Shown: positions 41,850 through 50,828 of the stretch, piece by piece
Numbering within the stretch: the first letter of the stretch is position 1
How the letters are laid out: each line of letters starts with the position of its first letter
The notes under the pieces: model-generated
The model's input: the letters and a program-made list of their open reading frames with translations, nothing else
What the model was told of the DNA's origin: nothing
Database searches by the model: none
Program-made: the position numbers and the translations under genes
NCBI GenBank assembly: GCA_965229355.1
Contig: OZ245869.1
Span: 2,108,001-2,172,000 of the forward strand
From: GCA-2737725 sp965229355
GTDB taxonomy: Bacteria; Pseudomonadota; Alphaproteobacteria; Rhodospirillales; Rhodospirillaceae
Direction of reading: 5' to 3'
DNA: 64,000 bases

Positions 41850-42527
41850 CTATGTATCTTCACGGAGACTATATCCTGCACCACGCACGGTGTGGATCAG
41901 ACTTTTAGGAAAGCCCTGATCGATCTTGCCGCGCAATCGGCTGATATGAGTTTCAACCACTGTTGTGCGCGGATCGAAATGAAACCCCCATACATTTTCA
42001 AGCAACATGGTACGCGTAACCACACGTCCCGCATGCCGCATCAGGTATTCCAGCAGTTTATATTCCTGCGGCTGTAGTTCAATGCGTTTGCCGTCGCGAT
42101 TCACGGCGCGTTTCATCAAATCGATATGCAGATCCGCGACCTGAAGCGTGGTTTCCACGCCTACGGCGGGCGGGCGACGCGCCAGCGCATTCACGCGGGC
42201 CAAAAGTTCGGCAAAGGCAAAGGGCTTGACCAGGTAATCATCGGCGCCAGCATCTAAGCCAATCACGCGATCATCGATGCCGCCCATGGCGGACAAAAAA
42301 AGGACGGGCGTTTTTACATCAGCGGCCCGAATGGTTTTGATGATTTTCAAGCCATCCACACCTGGAAGCATGCGATCGATAATGACCACATCGTAGTATT
42401 CTTCCACCGCCTGAAATAAACCATCCCGGCCATTATCAACATGATCGATGGTATGGCCATGCTGCGTCATGCCTTTCACGACATAAGCCGCTGTATCTTT
42501 GTCGTCTTCGATCAAAAGCAGCTTCAT
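41850..42527 (-). CDS. OmpR/PhoB-family response regulator
   Basis: 225 residues. The receiver domain has IEDDKDT at 6-12 and phospho-Asp D51 in VVIIDRMLPGVDG, with Thr/Lys switch residues in LFLSAMGG and LVKPFAF. The winged-helix effector is at about 125-222 (ELQPQEYKLLEYLMRHAGRVVTRTMLLENVWG...VVETHISRLRGKID). Its partner kinase follows 4 nt later. No metal or other target is evident nearby. Confidence 0.94.
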   Translation of the reverse strand: MKLLLIEDDKDTAAYVVKGMTQHGHTIDHVDNGRDGLFQAVEEYYDVVIIDRMLPGVDGLKIIKTIRAADVKTPVLFLSAMGGIDDRVIGLDAGADDYLVKPFAFAELLARVNALARRPPAVGVETTLQVADLHIDLMKRAVNRDGKRIELQPQEYKLLEYLMRHAGRVVTRTMLLENVWGFHFDPRTTVVETHISRLRGKIDQGFPKSLIHTVRGAGYSLREDT

Positions 42528-42929
42528 GCGGATGGTGCTCTTTGGTCCGGCATCAGTTTCAGCAGTAGCCGTGCCAGCCGTCTACACTTTTTATCAGCGC
42601 ACGTACTGAGACCCCTACTCATAGCATCAGTTACTTTCGGCGATCCCTGCTTGGGCCTGGTTCACCCCTACTTTACTTTTCCGTAAACAGCGGCCTGATT
42701 TGCAGGTCTGACCCGCATGGCGTTCATGACTGCCTGTCTATGAGCTGGCTTATCGTATGCAGCGGTTGGGGATTTGACCAATTTTTCATCCCATGGTTTC
42801 GCGTCTCGCGCCTGAACAGAAACCTCAACGAACTGTAAAGTTCCGGCGATTGCGGCGCAATCATCGCTACCTATGATAGATGGCAGCACATCAGACCGCG
42901 TTTCCAGAACGCGTTAAAGGGATGATCCC
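42528..42929. other. Intergenic region without a recognised gene
   Basis: 402 bp between the divergent response regulator and a small + strand gene. A 73-codon minus-strand frame (42668-42889) is open, but it lacks an SD and a family match. Just before the small gene, GGGAT-G-ATCCC (42919-42929) forms a short palindrome that includes its ribosome-binding area. Confidence 0.5.
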
Positions 42930-43142
42930 ATGAAAATCGCACATCTGAAGCTTGAAGATTATAACCACAGCGCCCGCGCCACATTTGCTGAAGACGCGGC
43001 GCGAGATGTAAATACGCTGGGTCGTGACGATCCGAGCCCAGACTACGCTGCAGACCTTACGGAACACATGGAGCGTGTTGAAGCGTCACTGCAAAACCTC
43101 CACCGAACCGTATTGTATTTGTACGGCGCGACACGCGACTAA
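42930..43142 (+). CDS. Small hypothetical protein
   Basis: 70 residues, charged and helical, with a C-terminal HMERVEASLQNLHRTVLYLYGATRD that could form an amphipathic or coiled helix. AAAGGGAT lies upstream of the ATG. It stands alone between two regulatory gene sets. No family was recognised; composition and SD make it a moderate candidate. Confidence 0.5.
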   Translation: MKIAHLKLEDYNHSARATFAEDAARDVNTLGRDDPSPDYAADLTEHMERVEASLQNLHRTVLYLYGATRD

Positions 43143-43310
43143 GCCTGTTTAGCCTAGCGTTCGATCGACGTTTAACGCGCGCATTGTTTTGCGCGTGCTC
43201 TGAAGCTGTCTTTTCTTAGTTGTTTTGAAATTCACCAACAGGGGCAGTCCCACGCCCATGCTGACTGCATCTGCATGGCTCAGGGCTGCCGCTTAGAGGA
43301 GTAGGGCCAC

Positions 43311-44915
43311 ATGAGTGAGTCCTGGAATGCACTACACAAAGCAGCAAAGACCCAAAGTTATCAAGAAGCCGACTATGCTGGCATCATACTGATGTCAGGT
43401 GAGAGTTCGGACAGGCGCATCCTGTATGCCAACAAAGACGCTGAACGCATCACCGGCGTAAGCGTCTCTGATCTTGGTGCATATTCAGCGCAGCGTTTAT
43501 GGGCGGATGTCTTTCAATTGGCTGACACAGACCAACTGCAAAGCGTGTTAGCGGGGCAGCTCTTTTCTGGTTCGGTCGAGGTTCACCACAACTCCGGGAC
43601 CAAGTCTACTTGCGCAATTCGTGTTGAGCCTATTCGGGATGCCGCAGGCGATGTGACGCACACAATATGGACGATCCATCCTGCAAGAACAGATGTATCT
43701 GCGGGCAGTAATGCAGTCGACTTTTGCGTCAGTCTTGTCGGTGAAATCGCTCACGACTTTAACAACATCATCTCCGTTACGCGCTCATTCGCTAATCTTA
43801 TTGCCGAAACGATGCCATCAGGCTCGCGGCAGCACAGCTATGCGTTGCGCATCATGACGGCATCAGACCGCGCTGCAACTTTTGTGCGCCAGATTTTGAT
43901 GTTGACGACAGGTCGCGAAGCGCCGCGCGAGATCGTGTATATCCCTGATGCGATCAACGAAGTTGAAGCTCTTGTGTATGGGCGCTTGCCGGAAAGCGCG
44001 ACCTTATCGGTTACACATGAAACGCAGAATGTAAGTGTGCTCGCCAACGCCAGTCAGATGACGCAGGTATTATTGAACCTGGTGATCAACGCGAGTGATG
44101 CCATGACTGACGGTCGCGGGCGGCTTGAAATATCTACCTCAGTGCATGCTGCGTCACATCAGGAAATGTTCGCGCAAGGTCTTGTTGTTGAGGGCGAGAA
44201 TGCACGTTACGCGACGGACGCGCTGAAGCCAGAGACTGTCTATGTTAAGATTTCCGTCAGCGATAATGGCAGTGGTATTCCCGCTGACATTCTGGTGCGC
44301 ATTTTCGAGCCGTTCTTTTCAACCAAAGACAAAGATAAGGGCACAGGCCTGGGGCTGGCAATTGTCAGCAGTATCGTTGCAGCTCATGGTGGCGTGATTG
44401 TTGCGCAAAGTCGCGTGGGGCAGGGCAGTATTTTTAGCGTTTATCTGCCGCGACATAACTTCCAAGCGCCTGACGATAATTTTCTGGCGCACATTGCGCG
44501 CGATCATCCCATCAAACATGAGGTGCAGTCTGTGCCTGGCCATGGGCGTGTGATGATTGTCGATGACGAGCCGGATGTCGGTGATGGACTATCGTTCTTA
44601 CTGGACCGCTTAGGTTACGAGACGACAGTGGTTTATAGCCCCATTGATGCATTGGAGCGGTTTCGCGCGACGCCATATCATTGGGATGTTGTGATCACCG
44701 ATCAGAACATGCCGCGCATGAAAGGATTGGACCTTATCCATGCGCTTAAACAACTTAACCCCGATCTCAAAACTATTCTGTGTAGTGGGTCCGGCGTAGA
44801 GCCGCGCGAATGGCGCACACCGTTAGGCGCTGATGGGTTTTTGATTAAGCCGATTCGGCACGATACTCTCGCAGCAATGATCCGCGAATTTACCATGTCT
44901 GCGGTTACGCGGTGA
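43311..44915 (+). CDS. Hybrid sensor histidine kinase with C-terminal receiver domain
   Basis: 534 residues, cytosolic, with GAGGAGTAGGG before the ATG. A PAS domain is at about 20-125 (ILYANKDAERITGVSVSDLG). HisKA H148 is in VGEIAHDFNNIISVTRSF, the CckA-like class, and the HATPase has LNLVINASDAMTDGRG, VSDNGSGIPADI and GTGLGLAIVSSIVAAHGG. A receiver domain (about 400-530) has IVDDEPDVGDG and phospho-Asp in VVITDQNMPRMKGLD. It is followed 6 nt later by a LuxR-type regulator that is its likely target. The signal is unknown. Confidence 0.92.
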   Translation: MSESWNALHKAAKTQSYQEADYAGIILMSGESSDRRILYANKDAERITGVSVSDLGAYSAQRLWADVFQLADTDQLQSVLAGQLFSGSVEVHHNSGTKSTCAIRVEPIRDAAGDVTHTIWTIHPARTDVSAGSNAVDFCVSLVGEIAHDFNNIISVTRSFANLIAETMPSGSRQHSYALRIMTASDRAATFVRQILMLTTGREAPREIVYIPDAINEVEALVYGRLPESATLSVTHETQNVSVLANASQMTQVLLNLVINASDAMTDGRGRLEISTSVHAASHQEMFAQGLVVEGENARYATDALKPETVYVKISVSDNGSGIPADILVRIFEPFFSTKDKDKGTGLGLAIVSSIVAAHGGVIVAQSRVGQGSIFSVYLPRHNFQAPDDNFLAHIARDHPIKHEVQSVPGHGRVMIVDDEPDVGDGLSFLLDRLGYETTVVYSPIDALERFRATPYHWDVVITDQNMPRMKGLDLIHALKQLNPDLKTILCSGSGVEPREWRTPLGADGFLIKPIRHDTLAAMIREFTMSAVTR

Positions 44916-44921
44916 TATGTC

Positions 44922-45554
44922 ATGTGGATTGTGGTGGCTGATGATCACGTGTTGCTGCGCGAACTGCTGATGATGGAATTGGCAGCGTTCGATGGGCTTA
45001 CGACGCGCGTGACCGAGGCTGGGCGGTATGCGGATCTTCTGGCGTTGAGCGAGGTTCAGCCCCCGCCAGATTTGATCTTGCTCGATCTGGTGATGCCGGA
45101 CGGCGATGGTCCGCAAGCGTTACAGCTTGTTCTTGATGCTTTTCCGCGCACCAAAGTTGTTATTATCTCGGGATATGTGAATCCGCTGGTCGCGCAGCGC
45201 TGTCTGTCTTTGGGGGCAAAGGGTTTTATTCCCAAAACAGCCAGCAAGGCGACGCTCTATAATGTGTTACGCCTGATCGTAAACGGCGGATCGTATGTGC
45301 CCTCGTTTATGGTCGAGCGGAAAATCAAAGCATATGTGTCCGTGGCACAAAGAACGGACATACTTCTGACCACTCAAGAACAGCGCATTGCCCAACATTT
45401 GATCGGTGGTGCAGGTAATCGTGAGATCGCTGAAACATTACGCATTCAGCCGACGACGCTGAAACGTCACCTGTATCACATTTATAAAAAGATCGCGGTG
45501 CGCAACCGTTCTGAAGCTGTGGCAAAGCTTGTGCATCTGGTCGCAGCCCCTTGA
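44922..45554 (+). CDS. NarL/LuxR-type response regulator
   Basis: 210 residues. Receiver motif ADDHVLLRE and phospho-Asp D55 in LILLDLVMPDGDGPQ, then IISGYVNPLVAQRCLSLGAKGFIPKTASK. The LuxR HTH reads TTQEQRIAQHLIGGAGNREIAETLRIQPTTLKRHLYHIYKKIAVRNRSEAV. It forms a pair with the hybrid kinase immediately upstream. Confidence 0.93.
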   Translation: MWIVVADDHVLLRELLMMELAAFDGLTTRVTEAGRYADLLALSEVQPPPDLILLDLVMPDGDGPQALQLVLDAFPRTKVVIISGYVNPLVAQRCLSLGAKGFIPKTASKATLYNVLRLIVNGGSYVPSFMVERKIKAYVSVAQRTDILLTTQEQRIAQHLIGGAGNREIAETLRIQPTTLKRHLYHIYKKIAVRNRSEAVAKLVHLVAAP

Positions 45555-45662
45555 TAAAGCGCGTATCTCCGACAAAAACCGACATATACGGCAATTGGGC
45601 TAAAGCGATCCTTATGCTGTGCGAGTACAAAGCTTACGACCATTTATGAAGGGAAGCCCCAC

Positions 45663-46346
45663 ATGTCTGCGAAGCTTGAACAACTGACCCCTGAGAACTC
45701 TCAACTTATTTTCATCGATCACCAGCCGCAGATGGCGTTTGGCGTACACTCGATGGACCGCCAAATGCTGAAGAACAACGTTGTCGCATTGGCCAAGTCG
45801 GCCAAGGTGTTTGGCATTCCCACCACTATTACCACGGTGGAAACCGAAGGCTTCTCGGGCCACACGTACCCCGAGCTGTTGGCGGTCTACCCTGAAAACC
45901 CAATCCTTGAACGCACCTCGATGAACTCGTGGGACGATCAGAAAGTGCGCGATGCGTTGGCCAAGAATGGCCGCAAAAAAGTTGTGGTGTCGGGCTTATG
46001 GACGGAAGTCTGCAACAACACGTTCGCCTTCTCGGCCATGCTGGGGGGTGGTTACGAGATTTACATGGTCGCCGATGCCTCGGGCGGCACATCCAAAGAC
46101 GCGCATGATTACTCTATGCAGCGCATGATCCAGGCCGGTGTGGTGCCGGTGACCTGGCAGCAAGTGCTGTTGGAATGGCAGCGTGATTGGGCCAACAAGG
46201 GCACCTACGATGGCGTGATGGCGATTGTGAAAGAGCACTCGGGCGCATACGGCATGGGCGTCGATTACGCCTACACCATGGTCCACAAAGCGCCAGAGCG
46301 CGTGAAGCACGGGCCGCGTTTAGCCCCGCAACCGGCCCAGAAATAA
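45663..46346 (+). CDS. Isochorismatase-family hydrolase (YcaC-like)
   Basis: 227 residues with GAAGGGAAG upstream. It is a cysteine hydrolase fold: catalytic Asp D19 in LIFIDHQPQMAFG and nucleophile C117 in VVVSGLWTEVCNNTFAFSAML, with the usual cis-peptide region before it. GYEIYMVADASGGTSKDAHDYSMQRMIQAGVVPVTWQQVLLEWQRDW is typical of the YcaC/hydrolase branch. The substrate is unknown (amide or carbamoyl compounds in relatives). The AraC regulator downstream may control it. Confidence 0.88.
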   Translation: MSAKLEQLTPENSQLIFIDHQPQMAFGVHSMDRQMLKNNVVALAKSAKVFGIPTTITTVETEGFSGHTYPELLAVYPENPILERTSMNSWDDQKVRDALAKNGRKKVVVSGLWTEVCNNTFAFSAMLGGGYEIYMVADASGGTSKDAHDYSMQRMIQAGVVPVTWQQVLLEWQRDWANKGTYDGVMAIVKEHSGAYGMGVDYAYTMVHKAPERVKHGPRLAPQPAQK

Positions 46347-46436
46347 GCTACTCAAAGCTGTTGTAAGCTACTGATAATATTCATTTTTGCGGAATTTTAC
46401 GGCCTTTAACTGGCGGTCAATCCGCACTCTTGGCAA

Positions 46437-46471
46437 GGTTTGTGCCTCAGACGATACACGAGGCACAAACC
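46437..46471. promoter_or_regulatory. 12-bp inverted repeat covering the AraC-gene ribosome-binding site
   Basis: GGTTTGTGCCTC (46437-46448) and GAGGCACAAACC (46460-46471) form a perfect inverted repeat with an 11-bp spacer, ending 1 bp before ATG 46473. The only SD-like bases, GAGG (46460-46463), are in the 3' arm. Confidence 0.6.
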
Positions 46472-46472
46472 G

Positions 46473-47378
46473 ATGCTTATTCTCCCGCGCCGTCACCCTG
46501 CATCCCTGCATCTGCCTGTGTGCGCACACGCTGACGTGTTGAAAGTCGATGCGTGGTCGCACGGGGCGGTCTCCGCCGCGGTGATGACGCTCAAAAGTGA
46601 TCAGCGTTTTACGCTGACCCTGAACGCCGAGCGCCCGCGCATTTATGTGGTCTTGGAACAGATCGGCACGCCCTTGGTCATTTCGGCGCACGGCACGGCG
46701 GGTGGGTCCTCTGTTGGCCCCATCAGTGTGGTGCCTGCCGGATTGAATGTGCAAGCCCAGGGCCATAAGACGCAGTTATTGCGTCTGCTGATTATCGAAT
46801 TTGCCGGGCGCGACATGGTGCTCCCCGGTTCGACATTGCAGAGCGCGGCTGATGTGGTGGACATCGCTGGCCTGTTTGCGCAAGCCCGGCTGATGTCGGA
46901 CAACACGCGTGTGTTGGCATTGGCGCGGTTGCTGGCCGATGATATTACGACGCTCGATAAAGCGTATGGCGTAGGTTTGTGTTTCGCAATACTGGCGGCG
47001 TTGCGATGTGCGCCATCAGGGACAACCGACACCAAAGCCAAGCGGGGGGGGCTAGCGCCCTGGCAATTGCGCCGCGTGACCGAGTACTTAACGCAGCATC
47101 TTACCGCCGAAGTGGACCTGGATACGCTGTCTTCCATGGTCGGGCTGTCGCGCTGGTATTTCTGCCGGGCGTTCAAAGCCTCGGCGGGTCTGCCGCCACG
47201 CCGCTGGCAAATCAACGCGCGTATCGCCAAGGGCAAAGAATTGATGTTAGAGGGGCAAATGTCGCTGGCAGAAGTGGCTCTGATGTCGGGGTTTGCCGAT
47301 CAGGCACACTTCTCGCACGCCTTCGCTAAAATGGAAAAACAGAGCCCCCGCGCGTGGCAACGTGCGCAGCACGTCTAA
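46473..47378 (+). CDS. AraC-family transcription regulator
   Basis: 301 residues from ATG 46473; the upstream frame to 46440 is the inverted-repeat leader. The N-terminal cupin-like sensing region is at about 20-190. The C-terminal double HTH is at about 200-300: LSSMVGLSRWYFCRAFKASAGLPPRRWQINARIAKGKELMLEGQMSLAEVALMSGFADQAHFSHAFAKMEKQSPRAWQR, the standard AraC signature. Probable targets are itself and the isochorismatase-family gene upstream. Its last codons form the first unit of a 23-bp tandem repeat. Confidence 0.9.
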   Translation: MLILPRRHPASLHLPVCAHADVLKVDAWSHGAVSAAVMTLKSDQRFTLTLNAERPRIYVVLEQIGTPLVISAHGTAGGSSVGPISVVPAGLNVQAQGHKTQLLRLLIIEFAGRDMVLPGSTLQSAADVVDIAGLFAQARLMSDNTRVLALARLLADDITTLDKAYGVGLCFAILAALRCAPSGTTDTKAKRGGLAPWQLRRVTEYLTQHLTAEVDLDTLSSMVGLSRWYFCRAFKASAGLPPRRWQINARIAKGKELMLEGQMSLAEVALMSGFADQAHFSHAFAKMEKQSPRAWQRAQHV

Positions 47379-47430
47379 GTAAGCGTGCGCAGCACGTGTG
47401 AGTAAACGCGCGCAGCACGTGTAACTAAGC
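47362..47430 (+). repeat. Three tandem 23-bp repeats at the AraC-gene end
   Basis: Units start at 47362, 47385 and 47408 with consensus CGTGCGCAGCACGTGTAAGTAAG (shown as positions; each unit shares GCGCAGCACGT and ends (A/G)(A/C/G)TAA(G/A)). The first unit covers the last codons and the stop of the AraC gene. Later copies duplicate the stop region. Confidence 0.75.
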
Positions 47431-47449
47431 CCGTGTGTCGTCATTTTTG

Positions 47450-47489
47450 TGTGGAGGAATTGTTTCACGTGAAACAATTCCTCCACACA
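47450..47489. other. parS: parS centromere site inside a 40-bp perfect palindrome
   Basis: The core TGTTTCACGTGAAACA (47462-47477) is an exact 16-bp ParB-binding parS sequence. It is embedded in a 20+20-bp perfect inverted repeat (47450-47469 and 47470-47489). parS sites cluster near the chromosomal origin and nucleate ParB loading. The outer arms (GTGTGGAGGAAT and its complement) could also let the element act as a terminator for the AraC gene. Confidence 0.85.
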
Positions 47490-47536
47490 TGTCACACACA
47501 TCACAGGCACCGTTTCGTCCCCATCTGCATCCGCGC

Positions 47537-47568
47537 CCCTGCATTTTCCCTGCATTTTCCCTGCATTT
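47537..47568 (+). repeat. Three tandem 11-bp repeats CCCTGCATTTT
   Basis: Units at 47537-47547 and 47548-47558 are identical; the third (47559-47568) lacks the last T and runs into TGCAGGAG. They lie 50 bp after the parS palindrome. The function is unknown. Confidence 0.6.
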
Positions 47569-47715
47569 GCAGGAGAAGTGTTGACCCACGTGATGCTAAA
47601 ATCTATCTCACTCTCCCCTTGATGTGAGTGACGTGCCTATAATGCCGCCTGCAAGATTCCCCGTTCCCCCACCTCGGTTAGGGCTGTTTGCAACCAGGCT
47701 GATGGCTGTTTTCAA

Positions 47716-50472
47716 ATGACAACGTCATACACCTTTGGCGCATTCCAATTGGTTCCAGCAAAAGCCCTGTTGCTGAAAGACGGGGTGCCGCAGCATGTCG
47801 GCAGCCGTGCGTTCGAGATCCTGAAGATCCTGGTTGAACGCGCTGGCACCTATGTCTCCAAGCAAGAGCTGCTCGCGTTGGCGTGGCCGGGCGTTGTGGT
47901 CGAAGAAGCGAATTTACGCGTGCAGATGGCGCGTTTGCGTCGCGTGCTGACCACTGATGACGGTAACGATTACATCGCCACAGCGCCCAATCGGGGCTAT
48001 ATGTTCTCGGAACTGGTGGCTGCTACGGTTGCTGCAGTGGCTGAACCGGCACCGCTTGTTGTGCCTTCCCTACCGTCGTTATTAGTGCGCGTGATTGGAC
48101 GTGATGACGACCTGCGCGCCATTTGTGAACAAATCCCGCAGCGTCGACTTGTGACGATTGTTGGGCCAGGGGGCATTGGCAAAACCACACTGGCTCTTGC
48201 CGCAGGCTGGTCTTTGGCAACTGACGCAGCCTGGGCCATTGCATTTGTTGATTTAGCACCGCAAACAACCAGCGACTTCCTGATCAACGCCATCGCGGCG
48301 GCCTTAAATGTGCAGCCGGATGATGCTGGTGGTCCCTTGAATCAGGTGGTTCGCAAACTGAATGCATCAAAACAAGTGCTGGTGCTTAATAACTGCGAGC
48401 ACATCATCAATGCCGTTGCCGAAACCGCAGAGCTATTACTCAGAATGGCGCCAGCCTTGCGTATTCTCACGACAAGCCGTGAACCGCTGCGCGCGCAAGG
48501 CGAGTGGCTGTACCGTTTGTCGGGGTTGAAACTGGCCGAGACCGCGCAGTCACCTGCGGCTGAATTGTTTATCGAACGGGTCAACGACAATATCGAGAAC
48601 TTCAATCCGTCGGATGAAGATGTCGCGGCAATTGCACGAATTTGCGCGCAGCTTGATGGTATCCCTCTGGCACTTGAATTGGCGGCGGCGCGTGTGGACG
48701 TGTTCGGTGTGCGCGGCCTAGCGGATCGTTTGCACGATCATATGAATGTTTTAACGCATGGGCGGCGCACAGCGTTGCCACGTCATAAAACCATGCGCGC
48801 CACGTTGGATTGGAGCTTCCAAACTCTTTCAGCGCTAGAAAAAGACGTGTTGATTAATGCTGCAATCTTCAAGGCGGGCTTTACGGCTGCGGCCGCCATT
48901 GCGGTGTTGTGTGGTCCAGAGGTCACGTCGGATGATGTGATCGAAGCTTTGTCAGGCCTGATCGCGAAATCACTGATTGTGCGTGACATGGAAACCCAGC
49001 CTGCGCGCTATCGCTTGTTGGAGACAACACGCCAGTATGCTGAAGAAAAACTGCAAACCTCGGGCCGTCAAAACGAGATTGCGCGCAAGCACGCAGTGTA
49101 TTTGCGCGATCATTATGCTGGTGCTGAACGCGATCGTGGGCAACGATCAGCGGCGGAATGGAACAACCTGTACGGCGTATTTGTGGATGACGTTCGCTCA
49201 GCGCTCGTGTGGTCGTTAGGGCCAGAAGGTGACTCTGAGCTGGGTGTTGCGTTGGCTGTATCCTCCGCGCCCATGTGGCAGCGGTTGTCATTGTCGGGTG
49301 AATATGCCGCCATGCTGAGCCGCGCGATGGAAGCGTTAAGCGCATCGCCCAACGCCACCCCGATGCAGAAGCTGCACCTTAATATTACGCTACCGGTGAC
49401 ACTCTATCACGTGATCGGACCCAGCCCGCGCTTTGCTGATATGTTGCGCGCGGCGTTATCGGTGGCCGAGCAAAACGACGACATCCCCAACCAACTGAAA
49501 GCCACCTGGGCGCTATTTGGGCATACAGTTGCATTCGCGGATTATGGACGCGCGCTAGATTATGCAAAAGCGTTTGCAGAGCGCGCGCAAAAGAACACCG
49601 TGCCAGGTGCGGCACTGATTAGTCATCGCATCTTGGGTTACGCTTTAAGCCGCGTGGGGGATCAGGCGGCAGCGTATGCCAGCGTGACCGAAGCCATGCG
49701 CCCGTTGGCCGAAGGCACAACACTGACCAGCACGTTTCAATATAATCATCTGGGGGCGGCACGGGCGACGGGGGCTATGGTGCTGTGGTTGCGCGGGTTC
49801 CCCGACCAAGCGTTGCAGGCCGCGCGTGAGGCGGCTGACTACTGCAAGGCCAGCAGTGATGCCGCCACATTGGCGTTTGCGTTGTCGCAAAACATCATCC
49901 CTGTGTTTGTGTGGGCAGGTTGTGATGATGAAGCGCGCGCGCTGGTGAATTTCCTGCACGCCGCAGGTGTGAAACAAGGTTTTGGGTTTAGCGTGCAGTG
50001 GGCCGATGCCTACGCGCAGGTGCTTGATCGCAGAATGGGAGCGCAGGTCACCAGTACGCTCTGGACCGGGTATGCGCAGTATGTGCCGTTCCACCGCGAC
50101 ATGCTTGCGACGATGGATGACAGCTTGCAAGACCAGGATGTGGTTTCACGCGCGACATTACACGGCCCGCACTGGGCCTCGGCGGAAGTGATGCGGTGCG
50201 AGGCCGAGCGCTTTATGTCGGTGGGGGATGATGTGTCGGCGGCCTCTTTGTTAAAGGCTGCGCACGGCTTAGCGCAAGCCCAAGGCGCGCGCGGGTGGGA
50301 ATTGCGGATCGCGACAAGCCAGGCCCGCCTTTATCGCCAGACGGGGAAAAATAAAGCGGCTGAGAAAGCGCTCACCACCATCTTAGCGTCGTTTACGGAG
50401 GGCGCTTCAACCCGCGACGTCAAAATTGCACAGGACGTTTTGCAAACCTTCCGCGAGAAAGAGCCAGCTTAA
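47716..50472 (+). CDS. Large winged-helix/NB-ARC ATPase transcription regulator
   Basis: 918 residues. The N-terminal OmpR-like winged helix is at about 1-100 (YTFGAFQLVPAKALLLKDG ... RAFEILKILVERAGTYVSKQELLALAWPGVVVEEANLRVQMARLRRVL). An NB-ARC/STAND ATPase follows at about 120-400 (Walker A VGPGGIGKTTLALA, Walker B VLVLNNCEHI, LTTSREPL, GIPLALELAAARV). The C-terminal ~450 residues are helical, probably TPR-like. This is the signal-integrating SARP/MalT-like regulator architecture that binds a ligand and ATP before activating transcription. It may control the amidohydrolase/DoxX/MFS genes downstream. Confidence 0.9.
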   Translation: MTTSYTFGAFQLVPAKALLLKDGVPQHVGSRAFEILKILVERAGTYVSKQELLALAWPGVVVEEANLRVQMARLRRVLTTDDGNDYIATAPNRGYMFSELVAATVAAVAEPAPLVVPSLPSLLVRVIGRDDDLRAICEQIPQRRLVTIVGPGGIGKTTLALAAGWSLATDAAWAIAFVDLAPQTTSDFLINAIAAALNVQPDDAGGPLNQVVRKLNASKQVLVLNNCEHIINAVAETAELLLRMAPALRILTTSREPLRAQGEWLYRLSGLKLAETAQSPAAELFIERVNDNIENFNPSDEDVAAIARICAQLDGIPLALELAAARVDVFGVRGLADRLHDHMNVLTHGRRTALPRHKTMRATLDWSFQTLSALEKDVLINAAIFKAGFTAAAAIAVLCGPEVTSDDVIEALSGLIAKSLIVRDMETQPARYRLLETTRQYAEEKLQTSGRQNEIARKHAVYLRDHYAGAERDRGQRSAAEWNNLYGVFVDDVRSALVWSLGPEGDSELGVALAVSSAPMWQRLSLSGEYAAMLSRAMEALSASPNATPMQKLHLNITLPVTLYHVIGPSPRFADMLRAALSVAEQNDDIPNQLKATWALFGHTVAFADYGRALDYAKAFAERAQKNTVPGAALISHRILGYALSRVGDQAAAYASVTEAMRPLAEGTTLTSTFQYNHLGAARATGAMVLWLRGFPDQALQAAREAADYCKASSDAATLAFALSQNIIPVFVWAGCDDEARALVNFLHAAGVKQGFGFSVQWADAYAQVLDRRMGAQVTSTLWTGYAQYVPFHRDMLATMDDSLQDQDVVSRATLHGPHWASAEVMRCEAERFMSVGDDVSAASLLKAAHGLAQAQGARGWELRIATSQARLYRQTGKNKAAEKALTTILASFTEGASTRDVKIAQDVLQTFREKEPA

Positions 50473-50567
50473 TTTGGGCAATTTCGCCCATAAACCGCAA
50501 TCGCCTACCATCTATATCGCCCTGAATGCCTACAATTCCGGCCTTAATTGCGGATATTGGGTCGGCC

Positions 50568-50828
50568 ATGAAAATCTACCTTCTCAGTTTAGGGGCGGGC
50601 ATTCTGGTGGGGTGCATTTATGCCCTACTGAACGTGCGCTCACCGGCACCTCCGATGATTGCGCTGCTGGGCTTGCTCGGTATTTTGGTGGGCGAGCAAC
50701 TGGTGCCCTTGGCCAAGCGCATCATCAACGGCGAGCCTGTAACGGTGTCATGGCTGAAAAGCGAATGCGCGCCGCGTATGATGGGCGCACCCTTGCTGCG
50801 TGATGAAAACGCGGAGCACCGTTCGTGA
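50568..50828 (+). CDS. XapX-domain small membrane protein
   Basis: 86 residues from ATG 50568; the longer frame from 50526 lacks an SD. MKIYLLSLGAGILVGCIYALLNVRSPAPPMIALLGLLGILVGEQ is the XapX (DUF1427) signature, made of two short TM helices. Function is unknown; it is often found next to amidohydrolases and transporters. Its TGA overlaps the GTG of the next gene. Confidence 0.9.
   Translation: MKIYLLSLGAGILVGCIYALLNVRSPAPPMIALLGLLGILVGEQLVPLAKRIINGEPVTVSWLKSECAPRMMGAPLLRDENAEHRS

Larger units (their letters stand above)
47379..47715. other. Intergenic region: tandem repeats, parS palindrome, AT-flanked leader
   Basis: 337 bp. From the left it holds two and a half 23-bp repeats, the 40-bp palindrome with parS, three 11-bp CCCTGCATTTT repeats, and the leader of the large regulator gene. 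The short open frame at 47433 arises from the palindrome and was not called. Confidence 0.6.

Noticed and set aside
42668..42889. 73-codon minus-strand ORF between regulators
   Set aside because: Open frame without SD or recognised family; cannot be supported beyond chance.
47362..47568. CRISPR array
   Set aside because: Repeats are directly adjacent (23 bp and 11 bp units) without spacers and no cas genes are present.
47433..47627. 64-codon ORF over the palindrome
   Set aside because: Its sequence is the translation of the parS palindrome and repeats; the mirrored minus ORF shows the same residues.
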